From Spirosoma sp. (lineage in GTDB: Bacteria > Bacteroidota > Bacteroidia > Cytophagales > Spirosomataceae), in assembly GCF_026391055.1 (NCBI RefSeq), contig NZ_JAPLET010000017.1, forward strand, positions 372,001 through 436,000: a stretch of DNA of 64,000 nucleotides, given 5' to 3'. Made by a program: the position numbers and the translations under genes. Positions within the stretch are counted from its first letter, which is position 1; every line of letters starts with the position of its first letter. Under the pieces are notes generated by a model. It was not told the DNA's origin, did no database searches, and saw only the letters and a list, made by a program, of their open reading frames with translations. This document shows positions 16,792 through 26,449 of the stretch, piece after piece.

Positions 16792-17760
16792 TTGAAAGTA
16801 ATAAAAAATCCTAAGACCATTGCCCGTTCGGTTTTGTTGGCCGAAGCTGAAGCAATCCGAAAAGCCGTTGATTTACTGGATGAGCAATTCAATGAAACAG
16901 TCGACACGATCCTTAATTCGTCGGGCCGTTTGGTTGTGACCGGTGTAGGGAAAAGTGCACTGGTAGGACAGAAGATAGTGGCCACCATGAATTCAACGGG
17001 TACTCCATCGCTATTCATGCATGCTGCCGATGCCATTCACGGCGACCTGGGGATGATCCAGAGCAACGATGTCGTTTTGTTAATCTCGAAAAGCGGAAAC
17101 ACCGCCGAAATAAAGGTTTTAATCCCCTTATTGAAGCGTACGGGTGTGCGCCTGATTGCAATGGTCAGTGCCCGTGACTCGTATCTGGCCAACCATGCCG
17201 ATTACGTTCTCCACGCGTATGCGGAGATGGAGGCCGACCCGCTGAATTTAGCCCCCACAACCAGCACAACGGTTGCCCTAGCCATTGGCGATGCGCTGGC
17301 AGTTAGTCTATTGGAGGTTCGTGGCTTTACGCGGCAGGATTTTGCCCGGTATCATCCCGGTGGCTCACTGGGGAAGCGGTTATATTTGAAAGTTGCTGAT
17401 ATTTTTCCACATAATAAGTGTCCCAGGGTAGTACCAAGCACCCCACTTAGGGATGTCATCTTCACGATCTCGGCCAACCGGCTGGGCGCAACGGCGGTTG
17501 TCGATGAAAAAGGGACTTTAGCAGGTATTGTAACCGATGGCGATATACGCCGGACGGCTTATGACCATAGTGCCTTCTGGAATCTTTGTGCTCAGGACGT
17601 CATGACTACCCAGCCCGTATGCGTAGCACCGGACGAATACGCTGTTGTAGCGCTACAATTGATGCAGGAACGAGACATTTCACAACTAGTTGTTGTGGAT
17701 GATACACAGGTTTTGGGGTTTATTCACTTACACGATTTACTACGGGAAGGACTTATCTAG
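16792..17760 (+). CDS. kdsD: arabinose-5-phosphate isomerase (KpsF/KdsD family)
   Basis: It interconverts ribulose-5-phosphate and arabinose-5-phosphate, the first step to Kdo for lipopolysaccharide. The 322-residue product has an N-terminal SIS domain (TGVGKSALVGQKI; STGTPSLFMHAADAIHGDLGM; SGNTAEI) and two C-terminal CBS domains (residues ~200-322). Start is a TTG at 16792, the only start that gives a family-like N-terminus. It is monocistronic, ending in a strong terminator. Confidence 0.93.
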   Translation: MKVIKNPKTIARSVLLAEAEAIRKAVDLLDEQFNETVDTILNSSGRLVVTGVGKSALVGQKIVATMNSTGTPSLFMHAADAIHGDLGMIQSNDVVLLISKSGNTAEIKVLIPLLKRTGVRLIAMVSARDSYLANHADYVLHAYAEMEADPLNLAPTTSTTVALAIGDALAVSLLEVRGFTRQDFARYHPGGSLGKRLYLKVADIFPHNKCPRVVPSTPLRDVIFTISANRLGATAVVDEKGTLAGIVTDGDIRRTAYDHSAFWNLCAQDVMTTQPVCVAPDEYAVVALQLMQERDISQLVVVDDTQVLGFIHLHDLLREGLI

Positions 17761-18109
17761 TCGTATACTGCTTCCTTATACTATTTCAAGATTTCTCGTA
17801 ACGAATCCCATCTTTTCCTGATCAAGCGGGAATTAAGGTGGGATTCACTTTGTTTTGTTTAATGAGAAACCTGATTTGTTAAACAAAATCCACACTTTTG
17901 ATTCCACAGAATGGGGGAAATATTCCACACTCCACAATGCGGGATTATTTGTTTCTGGCACGGTAATTCAAATTTAACCTAAGATAACGCATTGACAAAC
18001 AAATACTTACCATAAAGATGGTACCCTTCCCAATGAAACCTAACAAGACTGGTCGTCTTTTTGTCTAAATGCTAGTACAATCGATTCAACAGAAAAACTT
18101 ATAACAGCC
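17761..18109. other. 349-bp gene-free stretch
   Basis: It holds the isomerase terminator (17803-17860) and then AT-rich sequence leading to the sigma-factor gene. A TTGACA occurs at the 17993 region but without a good partner box. I see no small RNA or small ORF worth calling. Confidence 0.5.
17803..17860 (+). terminator. terminator of the isomerase gene
   Basis: GAATCCCATCTT (17803-17814) pairs with AAGGTGGGATTC (17835-17846), one G-U, followed by T-rich ACTTTGTTTTGTTT. Confidence 0.7.
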
Positions 18110-18625
18110 ATGACCGCTCTCGAATTTACTAACCATATTGGCAAAGTGTCTAAATCGTTACGTCCATTTGCTCTCCGTTTGACTAAAGATGTTGAAGATG
18201 CAAACGACCTGTTACAAGATACCTTATTGAAAGCATTTACGAATCGCGATAAATATACCGACGGTACAAATTTGAAAGCTTGGCTCTATACAATCATGAA
18301 GAATACGTTTATCACCAACTATCAACGTATGGTGCGTAAGAATACCTTCATCGATACAACTGATAACCTGCACTACATTAACTCGATTGAAAGCAGCACA
18401 GACAATCTGGCTTATTCTTCTTTCGCTCAGGACGACATTAACCGGGCTGTAAATGGTCTGGAAGACACATATAAGACTCCATTTATGATGCACTTCCGTG
18501 GCTTTAAATACCACGAAATAGCAGCAAAACTTAATATCCCCATCGGAACGGTGAAGAACAGAATTCACATTGCCCGTAAGGAATTGAAGGGACAACTAAA
18601 AGTTTACGCCTATTTTAATGCCTAG
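18110..18625 (+). CDS. ECF-type RNA polymerase sigma factor
   Basis: A 171-residue sigma-70-family protein with region 2 (RLTKDVEDANDLLQDTLLKAFTN ... NLKAWLYTIMKNTFIN-like) and region 4 (YHEIAAKLNIPIGTVKNRIHIARKEL). No anti-sigma gene follows, which is common for this type in Bacteroidota. It is followed by a terminator and then by the carotenoid genes crtI-crtB on the same strand; in some bacteria ECF factors control carotenoids, but here a link is only suggested by position. Confidence 0.9.
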   Translation: MTALEFTNHIGKVSKSLRPFALRLTKDVEDANDLLQDTLLKAFTNRDKYTDGTNLKAWLYTIMKNTFITNYQRMVRKNTFIDTTDNLHYINSIESSTDNLAYSSFAQDDINRAVNGLEDTYKTPFMMHFRGFKYHEIAAKLNIPIGTVKNRIHIARKELKGQLKVYAYFNA

Positions 18626-18930
18626 ATGAGACTTTTTCGAAAGTACATCGTCTAAGGTTCATTGATTGAGTAGTTTTTGGTTAAAAAGAGGAAGGTTCGA
18701 AAAGTTGGGTAGGTTTCTACCCAACTTTTTTTATGCCCTAACGGCTCGTTTACGCTGGCTCTAGCCTGCAATGCTTGTCGTGATAGTACTTAGTTTAACA
18801 GGCAAGCCGGATAATATTGTCTCCTTCGTGCTTGCTTAAACAAGTAATCTGTTGAAATTTTAGACCAATTAGCTTGAACAAATTTCTTCATCAATTACTT
18901 TTCCACTTTTTAACCTTCATACTTGTACTA
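18626..18930. other. 305-bp gene-free stretch
   Basis: It holds the sigma-factor terminator (18702-18732). The rest, up to crtI, shows no consensus promoter; a TTG frame start at 18874 is in frame with crtI but is not supported by family length. Confidence 0.5.
18702..18732 (+). terminator. intrinsic terminator after the sigma gene
   Basis: AAGTTGGGTAG (18702-18712) pairs perfectly with CTACCCAACTT (18717-18727), loop 4, followed by a T run. Confidence 0.92.
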
Positions 18931-20403
18931 ATGCCCAAGCGAGTTCTTGTTATTGGGGCCGGATTTGCCGGGCTTGCTGCTGCGACCAGTCTTGCCGATA
19001 AAGGTTTCGATGTCACAATTCTTGAAAAAAACTCTATTCCTGGTGGACGTGCCCGCGTATTTGAGGCTGAAGGATTTACCTTCGACATGGGGCCGAGCTG
19101 GTACTGGATGCCTGACGTTTTTGATACCTACTTTGCCCGTTTTGGTAAGAAGACTAGCGATTATTATAACCTTGTTCGGCTTGACCCTTCTTATAAAGTT
19201 GTTTTCGGTCCCGATGAGGCTGTAGACCTCCCGGCTGGACTAGATAACTTAGAAATCCTGTTTGAAGGAATTGAGCCGGGTAGTGGCGTTAGATTACGGC
19301 AGTTCTTAAAGCAAGCTTCCTATAAATACGAGGTTGGCATGAATAAATTTGTTTGGAAACCCAGTCGGTCAGTAACCGAATTCTTGAGTCTGAAGCTATT
19401 GTTCGATGTTACGCGCCTTGATGTGTTCCAATCTTTTGCGTCGCACGCCCGCAAGTTTTTCACTCACCCTCGCCTGCTGGAAATCGTCGAGTTTCCGGTC
19501 CTGTTTCTGGGTGCCACACCCGAAAATACCCCTGCCATGTACAGTCTGATGAATTATGCAGAGATGGCCCTGGGTACCTGGTATCCAATGGGCGGCATGC
19601 ATGAGATTGTCAAAGCGATGGTTCGCTTGGCCGAAGAAAAAGGAGTTAAAATCCTGCTGAATCAGACCGTCAAAAAGATTGATATACACAAGAAAACGGC
19701 CCATCGCGTTATTACAACAGAAGGTATATTTGAAACAGATGTGGTAGTAGCCGGCGCCGATTATAACCACGTTGAAACAAGCCTGATCGACGAAACGAAC
19801 CGGAACTATGATGATGCGTACTGGAAAAGTCGCGTCATGGCGCCCTCATCACTTTTGTTTTACCTTGGCGTAAACAAACGCCTACCCCGACTGCTACACC
19901 ATAATCTGTTCTTTGACGAAGACTTTAAAGTACACGCTCAGGAAATTTATGAAACACCACGCTGGCCTTCCAAGCCCTTGTTTTATGCATCTGCTCCGTC
20001 AAAAACAGACCCCGGTATTGCCCCTGAAGGTTGCGAGAACTTGTTTCTGCTGATTCCTGTAGCCCCGGATCTTACAGATGACGAAGCAACTCGCGAACAT
20101 TATTATAACTTAATTATGGATCGGCTCGAAGCATATGTAGGTGAGGATATTCGCAACCATATTGTCTTTAAACGTAGTTATGCACACAATGATTTTAAAC
20201 AGGACTACAATGCATTCCGGGGTAATGCGTATGGACTGGCGAATACCCTGCGTCAAACGGCGATTTTAAAGCCATCCTTGAAAAATAAACAGGTAAGCAA
20301 CCTGTTTTACACCGGTCAACTTACTGTACCTGGCCCGGGCGTCCCACCTTCGCTCATATCAGGACTGGTTGTAGCCGACGAAGTAGCCAGAGAATTCAAC
20401 TAA
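18931..20403 (+). CDS. crtI: phytoene desaturase family oxidoreductase
   Basis: CrtI introduces double bonds into phytoene to make lycopene-type carotenoids. The 490-residue product opens with the FAD-binding motif MPKRVLVIGAGFAGLAAA, then GGRARVFEAEGFTFDMGPSW, and ends with the family motif FYTGQLTVPGPGVPPSLISG. Length is typical. The ATG at 18931 is the canonical start. It is followed 93 nt later by crtB; together they make phytoene and desaturate it. No cyclase or hydroxylase is in the window, so the final pigment cannot be told. Confidence 0.95.
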   Translation: MPKRVLVIGAGFAGLAAATSLADKGFDVTILEKNSIPGGRARVFEAEGFTFDMGPSWYWMPDVFDTYFARFGKKTSDYYNLVRLDPSYKVVFGPDEAVDLPAGLDNLEILFEGIEPGSGVRLRQFLKQASYKYEVGMNKFVWKPSRSVTEFLSLKLLFDVTRLDVFQSFASHARKFFTHPRLLEIVEFPVLFLGATPENTPAMYSLMNYAEMALGTWYPMGGMHEIVKAMVRLAEEKGVKILLNQTVKKIDIHKKTAHRVITTEGIFETDVVVAGADYNHVETSLIDETNRNYDDAYWKSRVMAPSSLLFYLGVNKRLPRLLHHNLFFDEDFKVHAQEIYETPRWPSKPLFYASAPSKTDPGIAPEGCENLFLLIPVAPDLTDDEATREHYYNLIMDRLEAYVGEDIRNHIVFKRSYAHNDFKQDYNAFRGNAYGLANTLRQTAILKPSLKNKQVSNLFYTGQLTVPGPGVPPSLISGLVVADEVAREFN

Positions 20404-20496
20404 CGTAGCTATGTAGGCTTGTCCCGAAAGACGCCCATAGTTCTTTTTCGATACACTGGTTTTTTAACCCTAAATAACACTACACGCTTAATTTAT

Positions 20497-21333
20497 ATGA
20501 TGGCATTGTTCAACAAAACGGCACTGGAATGCAGTAAACTAATTACTGAGCAGTACAGCACGTCGTTTACGTTAGGTATTAAAACGCTTGACCGTAAATT
20601 TCACTTACCTATCTATGCCATCTATGGATTTGTCCGATATGCCGATGAGATTGTGGATACCTTCCACGATTATGACAAAAAAACGCTTCTGCTACGGTTC
20701 AAACACGATACATATCAGGCTATTGAGGAAAAGATCAGCCTCAACCCCATATTGCAGTCCTTTCAACTTGTGGTGAATGAGTACAAGATTGAGCATGAGT
20801 TGATCGAGGCTTTTCTGAAAAGTATGGAGATGGATCTATATTATCAGGATTACGATGCCAAGGGCTACAAGGAGTATATCTATGGTTCGGCTGAGGTGGT
20901 TGGTCTTATGTGCCTGCGGGTCTTCTGCGAGGGCGACCTGGCCGAGTTTGACCGCCTTAGGGGAGCCGCGTGTAAATTGGGGTCAGCTTTTCAGAAAGTG
21001 AATTTCCTGCGCGATCTCAAAAGTGATTTTGTTGATCGGGGGCGTACCTATTTTCCAGGTGTCGACTTTAAAGACTTTGGTGTTGAAGCCAAAAAACTTA
21101 TCGAAGCGGATATCCAGCAAGACTTCGATGAAGCTTATATTGGAATTATGAATTTACCAAGGGGAGCCAGAATGGGCGTTTATCTGGCCTATATATATTA
21201 CCAAACGCTTTTCAATAAAATCAAACAACTGTCGGCCACCCGCATTCAACGGGAGCGGGTCAGAGTACCTAATCCACAAAAATTTGCCCTGCTTGCCCAA
21301 ACGTATGTCAAGTATCGGCTCAATGTCCTGTAA
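20497..21333 (+). CDS. crtB: phytoene synthase
   Basis: CrtB condenses two geranylgeranyl diphosphates into phytoene. The 278-residue product has both Asp-rich substrate motifs (YADEIVDTFHD and NFLRDLKSDFVDRGRTYFP) and Tyr-Gly-Ser-Ala-Glu-Val-Val-Gly in the middle, typical of the squalene/phytoene synthase family. The start is one of two adjacent ATGs at 20497/20500; a longer in-frame start at 20419 has no family support. Probably co-transcribed with crtI. Confidence 0.94.
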   Translation: MMALFNKTALECSKLITEQYSTSFTLGIKTLDRKFHLPIYAIYGFVRYADEIVDTFHDYDKKTLLLRFKHDTYQAIEEKISLNPILQSFQLVVNEYKIEHELIEAFLKSMEMDLYYQDYDAKGYKEYIYGSAEVVGLMCLRVFCEGDLAEFDRLRGAACKLGSAFQKVNFLRDLKSDFVDRGRTYFPGVDFKDFGVEAKKLIEADIQQDFDEAYIGIMNLPRGARMGVYLAYIYYQTLFNKIKQLSATRIQRERVRVPNPQKFALLAQTYVKYRLNVL

Positions 21334-21413
21334 GTGCTTCAGTACGGCTTCTTAACTTGTATATCCCATCTTTTCCAACAAACTTAGCTGCTAGCCCCTG
21401 TTTTATTTCTCCC

Positions 21414-21421
21414 TATCTTTG
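21414..21421 (+). promoter_or_regulatory. -7 box of gatB promoter (TATCTTTG)
   Basis: Exact TAnnTTTG 24 nt ahead of the gatB ATG, giving a leader of about 15-20 nt. Confidence 0.6.
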
Positions 21422-21445
21422 CCTAAAATTTTTTAATTTCTGCCA

Positions 21446-22927
21446 ATGATAGCCGAAGCGACCCTTTCGCCGGAGGTTCTGTCTCAATACGAAGCCGTTA
21501 TTGGGCTGGAAGTACACTGCCAGTTGCTTACGCAAAGCAAAATTTTCGCGTCGGATACAAATGCGTTCGGTGCTGAGCCAAATACAAATATTAGTGTCAT
21601 TACGCTTGGTCATCCGGGTACGTTGCCTAAACTGAATCGTAAAGCCGTTGATTACGCTGTGCGCATGGGGCTTGCCTGCGGCAGCACGATTACGCGCCAT
21701 AATGTATTTGCCCGCAAAAATTACTTTTACCCTGACCTGCCAAAAGGCTACCAACTCTCACAGGATAAAGGTCCAATCTGCGTTGGTGGCGGCATTTTAG
21801 TTAAAGCCAAAGATCCCCTAACGGGTCAGTCTTACCAGACAACCATCCAGATACACCATATTCACCTCGAAGAAGACGCCGGCAAATCTATTCACGACGG
21901 CGATCAATGGGCTACGCAGCTAGACTATAACCGCGCGGGTACCCCCCTCATCGAAATGGTGACTGAACCCTGTATCCGAACGGCCGACGAAGCGGGTCAA
22001 TACCTTACGGAAGTCCGCCGGTTAGTACGCTATCTTGACATCTGCGATGGCAACATGGAGGAGGGTTCGCTGCGCTGCGACGTAAATGTTTCCATAAGAC
22101 CCAAAGGTGCAACGTATCTCGGCACGAAGGTTGAAGTAAAAAACCTGAATTCGATCCGGAATGTAATGCGTGCGGTAGACAGCGAGTTTCTGCGGCAGGT
22201 TGAACTAACGGAATCGGGCGGACGCATTACGCAGGAAACGCGTACGTTCGACGCAGCCACCGGACTAAGCTACGCCATGCGCGAGAAAGAAACGATGAAT
22301 GATTATCGTTACTTTCCCGACCCCGACCTGACGCCCGTTGTCATTTCGGATGCGTGGTTAGCTGATATCCAGGCCCAAATGCCGGTACTTCCGGCCGAGT
22401 TGTACCAGAAATTCACGTCGGTCTACGGTCTGCCCGAATACGATGCCGCGTTATTGACCGATGCGAAAGAACTGGCCGAGTATTACGAAGACGTTTGTAC
22501 AACGACCTCAAATTATAAAGCCGTTTCGAACTGGATTATGGGACCGGTAAAAGGACAGCTCAACGAAAAAACACTGCGTGAACGGCAGTTTCCGGTCTCG
22601 GCCGAACGGCTGGCGGCTTTAATTAATCTGGTTGATGGGGGCGTTGTCAGCCAGACCGCTGCTCAGCAGGTATTTACCCTGATGATCGACCAACCGGACG
22701 CAACACCCGAAGCCATTGCAAAAGCGAATGGATTGGTGCAGAATCGCAATACCGACGCTCTGCAAACGTTGGTAGAAGAGGTACTGGCAGCCTGGCCCGA
22801 CAAAGTAGAGCAATACCGAAAAGGCAAGAAAAACCTGTTGGGTCTGTTTGTGGGCGAGGTGATGAAAAAATCGAAAGGTTCGGCCGACCCGAAACTAGTA
22901 AATGAGTTATTAGCCAAGATATTATAG
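21446..22927 (+). CDS. gatB: Asp-tRNA(Asn)/Glu-tRNA(Gln) amidotransferase subunit B
   Basis: GatB is the tRNA-binding, kinase-bearing subunit of GatCAB, which converts misacylated Glu-tRNA(Gln) or Asp-tRNA(Asn). The 493-residue product shows YEAVIGLEVHCQL, the KNYFYPDLPKGYQLSQ motif, IHLEEDAGKS and DYNRAGTPLIEMVTEP, followed by the C-terminal YqeY-like helical domain. gatA and gatC are not adjacent. Four nt separate it from the thioredoxin-like gene. Confidence 0.98.
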   Translation: MIAEATLSPEVLSQYEAVIGLEVHCQLLTQSKIFASDTNAFGAEPNTNISVITLGHPGTLPKLNRKAVDYAVRMGLACGSTITRHNVFARKNYFYPDLPKGYQLSQDKGPICVGGGILVKAKDPLTGQSYQTTIQIHHIHLEEDAGKSIHDGDQWATQLDYNRAGTPLIEMVTEPCIRTADEAGQYLTEVRRLVRYLDICDGNMEEGSLRCDVNVSIRPKGATYLGTKVEVKNLNSIRNVMRAVDSEFLRQVELTESGGRITQETRTFDAATGLSYAMREKETMNDYRYFPDPDLTPVVISDAWLADIQAQMPVLPAELYQKFTSVYGLPEYDAALLTDAKELAEYYEDVCTTTSNYKAVSNWIMGPVKGQLNEKTLRERQFPVSAERLAALINLVDGGVVSQTAAQQVFTLMIDQPDATPEAIAKANGLVQNRNTDALQTLVEEVLAAWPDKVEQYRKGKKNLLGLFVGEVMKKSKGSADPKLVNELLAKIL

Positions 22928-22931
22928 ATCC

Positions 22932-24068
22932 ATGAAAAATCTATTTTTTAATGTAGCCAGTCTGATAGCCTTTAGCCTTACGGTTAATGCTCAGTCTACC
23001 AAGTCGTTCACTGTAACGGGTAAAGTCAATAAAGCAACGCCGGGCAGCTATGTCTATCTGGAAACCAATTCGCAGCCAACGCATAAGCTGGACTCTACCA
23101 AACTAGCAGCGGGCAACACCTTCACCATAAACGGTAAAGTAGCCGACGGGGGCGAAGTGTTTGTCCTGAATGTTGGCGGAGGACAAAAAATGGCGCTGCT
23201 GGTAGAAGGGGGCGAAACGCTGAACGTAGTTGCCGATGGCTACCGTATGGATGCAAAAACCGGTCAGACAGGTCAGGCAACTGTTACGGGTTCCAAAAAC
23301 ATGGAGTACTACAATAAACTAAATACGCTCCGTACGGATATGGAAACGAAAGTAGCGGTCTGGAATAAACAAGTGGCGGCTGCTACCGAGAAGAAGGATA
23401 ACAAGCGAATTTCGCAAATTGAACAGGAGTACCAGGTCGCCGAGCAGGATGTTGTCAACAAAGTAAAGGCAATGCTGCCCGAAATGGGAACTTCCTTAGC
23501 ATCTTTGTTTGCGCTGAATTTCATTAACATCGACACCGATTTTGCCACGTACGAATCGCTGGCACAACGGTTCGAGAAAGAAAACCCCAGCAGCCCGCAC
23601 GCGAAATCACTCATTGGCCGGGTTGCCCGCATCAAAGGCGTATCGGTAGGTGCGCCCGCCCCCGAAATAGCCTTGAATGATACAACGGGTACACCCATAC
23701 CATTGTCATCTTTACGGGGCAAATATGTATTGATCGACTTCTGGGCATCGTGGTGCGGTCCCTGCCGGGCTGAAAACCCCAACGTTGTTCGGATGTACAA
23801 TAAGTTTAAAGACAAAGGGTTTGCCATCTACAGCGTTTCGCTGGACCAGGCGAAAGCTAACTGGACGAAAGCTATCCGGAATGATAATCTTACCTGGACT
23901 CACGTGTCAGATCTGAAATTCTGGCAATCGGCAGCAGCCCAGCAATATGGTGTTCAGGCAATTCCGGCTACGTTCTTGCTTGATAAAGACGGAAAAATCA
24001 TTGCCAAGAACCTCCGGGGCGACGCACTGGAACAGAAATTGGAAGAAATTATGAAAGGTGGGCAGTGA
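22932..24068 (+). CDS. TlpA-like periplasmic thioredoxin with DUF4369 domain
   Basis: A 378-residue exported protein (signal peptide ending near VNAQS). The N-terminal ~110 residues form the DUF4369 beta-domain common in Bacteroidota redox proteins; a helical linker with many Lys/Glu follows; the C-terminal ~140 residues are an AhpC/TSA-TlpA thioredoxin fold with the active site WCGPC (about residue 274) and a cis-Pro loop IPATFLL. Likely a periplasmic disulfide reductase. It begins 4 nt after gatB, so is co-transcribed, though no functional tie is clear. Confidence 0.92.
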   Translation: MKNLFFNVASLIAFSLTVNAQSTKSFTVTGKVNKATPGSYVYLETNSQPTHKLDSTKLAAGNTFTINGKVADGGEVFVLNVGGGQKMALLVEGGETLNVVADGYRMDAKTGQTGQATVTGSKNMEYYNKLNTLRTDMETKVAVWNKQVAAATEKKDNKRISQIEQEYQVAEQDVVNKVKAMLPEMGTSLASLFALNFINIDTDFATYESLAQRFEKENPSSPHAKSLIGRVARIKGVSVGAPAPEIALNDTTGTPIPLSSLRGKYVLIDFWASWCGPCRAENPNVVRMYNKFKDKGFAIYSVSLDQAKANWTKAIRNDNLTWTHVSDLKFWQSAAAQQYGVQAIPATFLLDKDGKIIAKNLRGDALEQKLEEIMKGGQ

Positions 24069-24092
24069 GTTAACCGCAAGTCGTTAGTTTTG

Positions 24093-24127
24093 TAAGGTCA
24101 GGTTTACGAACCTGACCTTTTTGTTTT
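24093..24127 (+). terminator. terminator of the gatB-thioredoxin unit
   Basis: AAGGTCAGGTT (24094-24104) pairs perfectly with AACCTGACCTT (24109-24119), loop 4, followed by TTTGTTTT. Confidence 0.9.
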
Positions 24128-24189
24128 GGTCAAGTGCCAAACGTATACTTCATCAACCCTGACTCATTCACCAATACAATGATTGACAA

Positions 24190-24993
24190 ATGAAAATCGC
24201 TATCGTGGGTTGTGGCAACATGGGTATGGCCTTCGCCAAATCATTTTTGCAGTACGATCTGGTAAAGAAGGAAAACTTACTTCTTATTGAAAAAAGCGCT
24301 GACCGGTCTGAAGCGCTCAAAAATGAAAAAGCCGGTGTTGTTGTCGACACCATTGGCCCACACGTTGGCGAAACGGATTTGATCATTCTGTCGGTTAAGC
24401 CCCAGGACTTCAATAGTGTACACGAAGCCCTTCGGGAAGTTGTCCAGCCGCACCAGGTTATCCTGTCGATCATGGCGGGCATTCCCATCAATCAGATTCA
24501 GGAAAAACTAGGGCATTCGCTCGTTGTTCGAGCCATGCCCAATACCCCCGCCATGCTGGGTATGGGTATAACCGGCTTCACGGCAGCTAAAGAAGTGGAT
24601 TTGACCAGCCTGCGCCGGGTCGAGAACTTAATAAATGCCACCGGCCGGTCCATTTTTCTGGAAGATGAGTCGATGCTAGATGCCGTTACGGCGCTTAGTG
24701 GCAGCGGTCCAGCTTATTTTTATTTCGTTGTGAAAGCGATGATCGATGCCGGAAAGCAAATGGGCTTCGACGATTCAGTTTCGGCATTGCTCGTCAAGCA
24801 AACAATGCTTGGAGCCTATCACCTCATCAACACCGCTGATAAATCGCTGGATGAGCTAATCAAAGCCGTAGCTTCCAAAGGCGGCACCACCGAAGCGGCC
24901 CTGCGCGAGTTTGAGCGTGGTGGCCTGGCCAATACCCTTGTAGCAGGTATCAAAGCAGCCCAGGTTCGGGCAACGGAGCTATCGAAAGAGTAA
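24190..24993 (+). CDS. proC: pyrroline-5-carboxylate reductase
   Basis: ProC reduces pyrroline-5-carboxylate to proline with NAD(P)H. The 267-residue product has the N-terminal Rossmann motif IAIVGCGNMGMA, the RAMPNTPAMLGMGITG stretch, and the C-terminal dimer motif ALSGSGPAYFYF with SKGGTTEAALREFE. Length is normal. It stands alone, followed by a hairpin and the convergent purB. Confidence 0.97.
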   Translation: MKIAIVGCGNMGMAFAKSFLQYDLVKKENLLLIEKSADRSEALKNEKAGVVVDTIGPHVGETDLIILSVKPQDFNSVHEALREVVQPHQVILSIMAGIPINQIQEKLGHSLVVRAMPNTPAMLGMGITGFTAAKEVDLTSLRRVENLINATGRSIFLEDESMLDAVTALSGSGPAYFYFVVKAMIDAGKQMGFDDSVSALLVKQTMLGAYHLINTADKSLDELIKAVASKGGTTEAALREFERGGLANTLVAGIKAAQVRATELSKE

Positions 24994-25002
24994 TATAGTA
25001 CC

Positions 25003-25043
25003 GCACTTGTAGTGCCGACTAAGACAGTCAACACTACAAGTGC
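25003..25043. terminator. hairpin between convergent proC and purB
   Basis: GCACTTGTAGTG (25003-25014) pairs perfectly with 25032-25043; an inner GACT/AGTC extends it. No T run. It sits 10 nt from either stop codon and probably serves both genes. Confidence 0.65.
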
Positions 25044-25052
25044 TTCGCTTCA

Positions 25053-26393
25053 CTACAAGCCCGTATAGCTAAACGGCGTTATAGCTCGGAGTTCATCCTT
25101 CACAGAGCTTGACACGTTCAGCTCGTCAATAAATTCCCGAATACCGTCGGCGGTAATTTTCTGGTTCGTCCGTGTCAGGGCTTTCAGGGCTTCATACGGC
25201 TTGGGATACCCTTCGCGCCGGAGAATGGTCTGGATTCCCTCGGCAACCACGGCCCAGTTATCTTCCAGATCCGCCGAAATAGCCGCCGGATTCAGTTCAA
25301 GTTTATTGAGACCTTTCAAGAGTGACTTTAGCGCAATGACTGAATGGGCAAACGGAACACCAATGCTCCGCAATACCGTCGAGTCGGTCAAATCGCGCTG
25401 AAGCCGGGAAATGGGGAGTTTACCAGACAAATGCTCGAACAAGGCATTGGCAATGCCCAAATTTCCTTCCGAATTTTCGAAATCAATGGGGTTCACCTTA
25501 TGCGGCATTGCCGACGAACCAACCTCTCCTTCTTTCAGCTTCTGCTTGAAGTAATTCATGGACACATACGTCCAGATGTCGCGGTCGAGGTCGATCAGGA
25601 TGGTGTTTAACCGCTTGAATGAATCCAGCGTAGCGGCCAGCATGTCGTAATGCTCGATCTGGGTCGTAAACTGACTACGAACCATACCTAAGCTTCCAAC
25701 GAATTTATCGCCGAACTGCTTCCAGTCCTGACCCGGATAAGCCACGACATGCGCGTTAAAATTACCCGTTGCACCCCCAAATTTGGCGGCTGTTGGAATA
25801 TCGGCCAAGAGGTGTAGTTGTTTTTCAATTCGCTCGACAAACACCAGCAGTTCTTTACCCAAACGGGTTGGCGACGCCGGTTGTCCGTGCGTACGAGCCA
25901 GCATGGGCACCTCTTTCCATGCCTCGGCCAACTCCTGCAAGCGCATGAACACCTGCCGATACAGCGGAACAATTTCCGTATCGAGCGCATCGCTCAACAA
26001 CAGCGGAATGGCCGTGTTATTTATATCCTGTGAGGTTAGGCCGAAGTGAACGAACTCCAGAAAAGGTTCGACCGGCGAACCTGCCAGCTTTTCTTTTATG
26101 AAATATTCTACCGCTTTAACGTCGTGGTTGGTCGTCTTCTCAATTGCCTTGATTCGTAGGGCATCACTTTCCGAAAAGGTTTCGTAGATAGCCCGAAGAG
26201 CCGGAAACTGTGATGGATCGACACCGGCTAATTGCGGAACCTGCCATTCGCAAAGGGCAATAAAATACTCGATTTCAATACGAACCCGGTAATGAATAAG
26301 ACCTAGTTCCGAGAAATAAGGTGCCAGGGCGTCAACTTGTGACCGATAGCGCCCGTCGACCGGTGAGATGGCCGTTAATGCAGATAATTCCAT
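25053..26393 (-). CDS. purB: adenylosuccinate lyase
   Basis: PurB acts twice in purine synthesis, cleaving SAICAR and adenylosuccinate. The 446-residue product starts MELSALTAISPVDGRYRSQV, carries TTNHDVKAVEYFIKE and the signature loop GSSAMPHKVNPIDFENSEGN. Length is that of the long PurB type. The ATG at 26393 is the family start; an ATG-rich frame continuing upstream to 26453 is not. It lies 56 nt downstream of the barrel-protein gene on the same strand. Confidence 0.97.
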   Translation of the reverse strand: MELSALTAISPVDGRYRSQVDALAPYFSELGLIHYRVRIEIEYFIALCEWQVPQLAGVDPSQFPALRAIYETFSESDALRIKAIEKTTNHDVKAVEYFIKEKLAGSPVEPFLEFVHFGLTSQDINNTAIPLLLSDALDTEIVPLYRQVFMRLQELAEAWKEVPMLARTHGQPASPTRLGKELLVFVERIEKQLHLLADIPTAAKFGGATGNFNAHVVAYPGQDWKQFGDKFVGSLGMVRSQFTTQIEHYDMLAATLDSFKRLNTILIDLDRDIWTYVSMNYFKQKLKEGEVGSSAMPHKVNPIDFENSEGNLGIANALFEHLSGKLPISRLQRDLTDSTVLRSIGVPFAHSVIALKSLLKGLNKLELNPAAISADLEDNWAVVAEGIQTILRREGYPKPYEALKALTRTNQKITADGIREFIDELNVSSSVKDELRAITPFSYTGL

Positions 26394-26449
26394 GTAGTTA
26401 TGTGTAGTATAAGATGCATGGTGAAAGATGCAGTGTTCTTCATCATACA

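Noticed and set aside
17861-18109. Possible small RNA or riboswitch upstream of the sigma gene
   Set aside because: No stable conserved fold or known motif could be recognised by eye.
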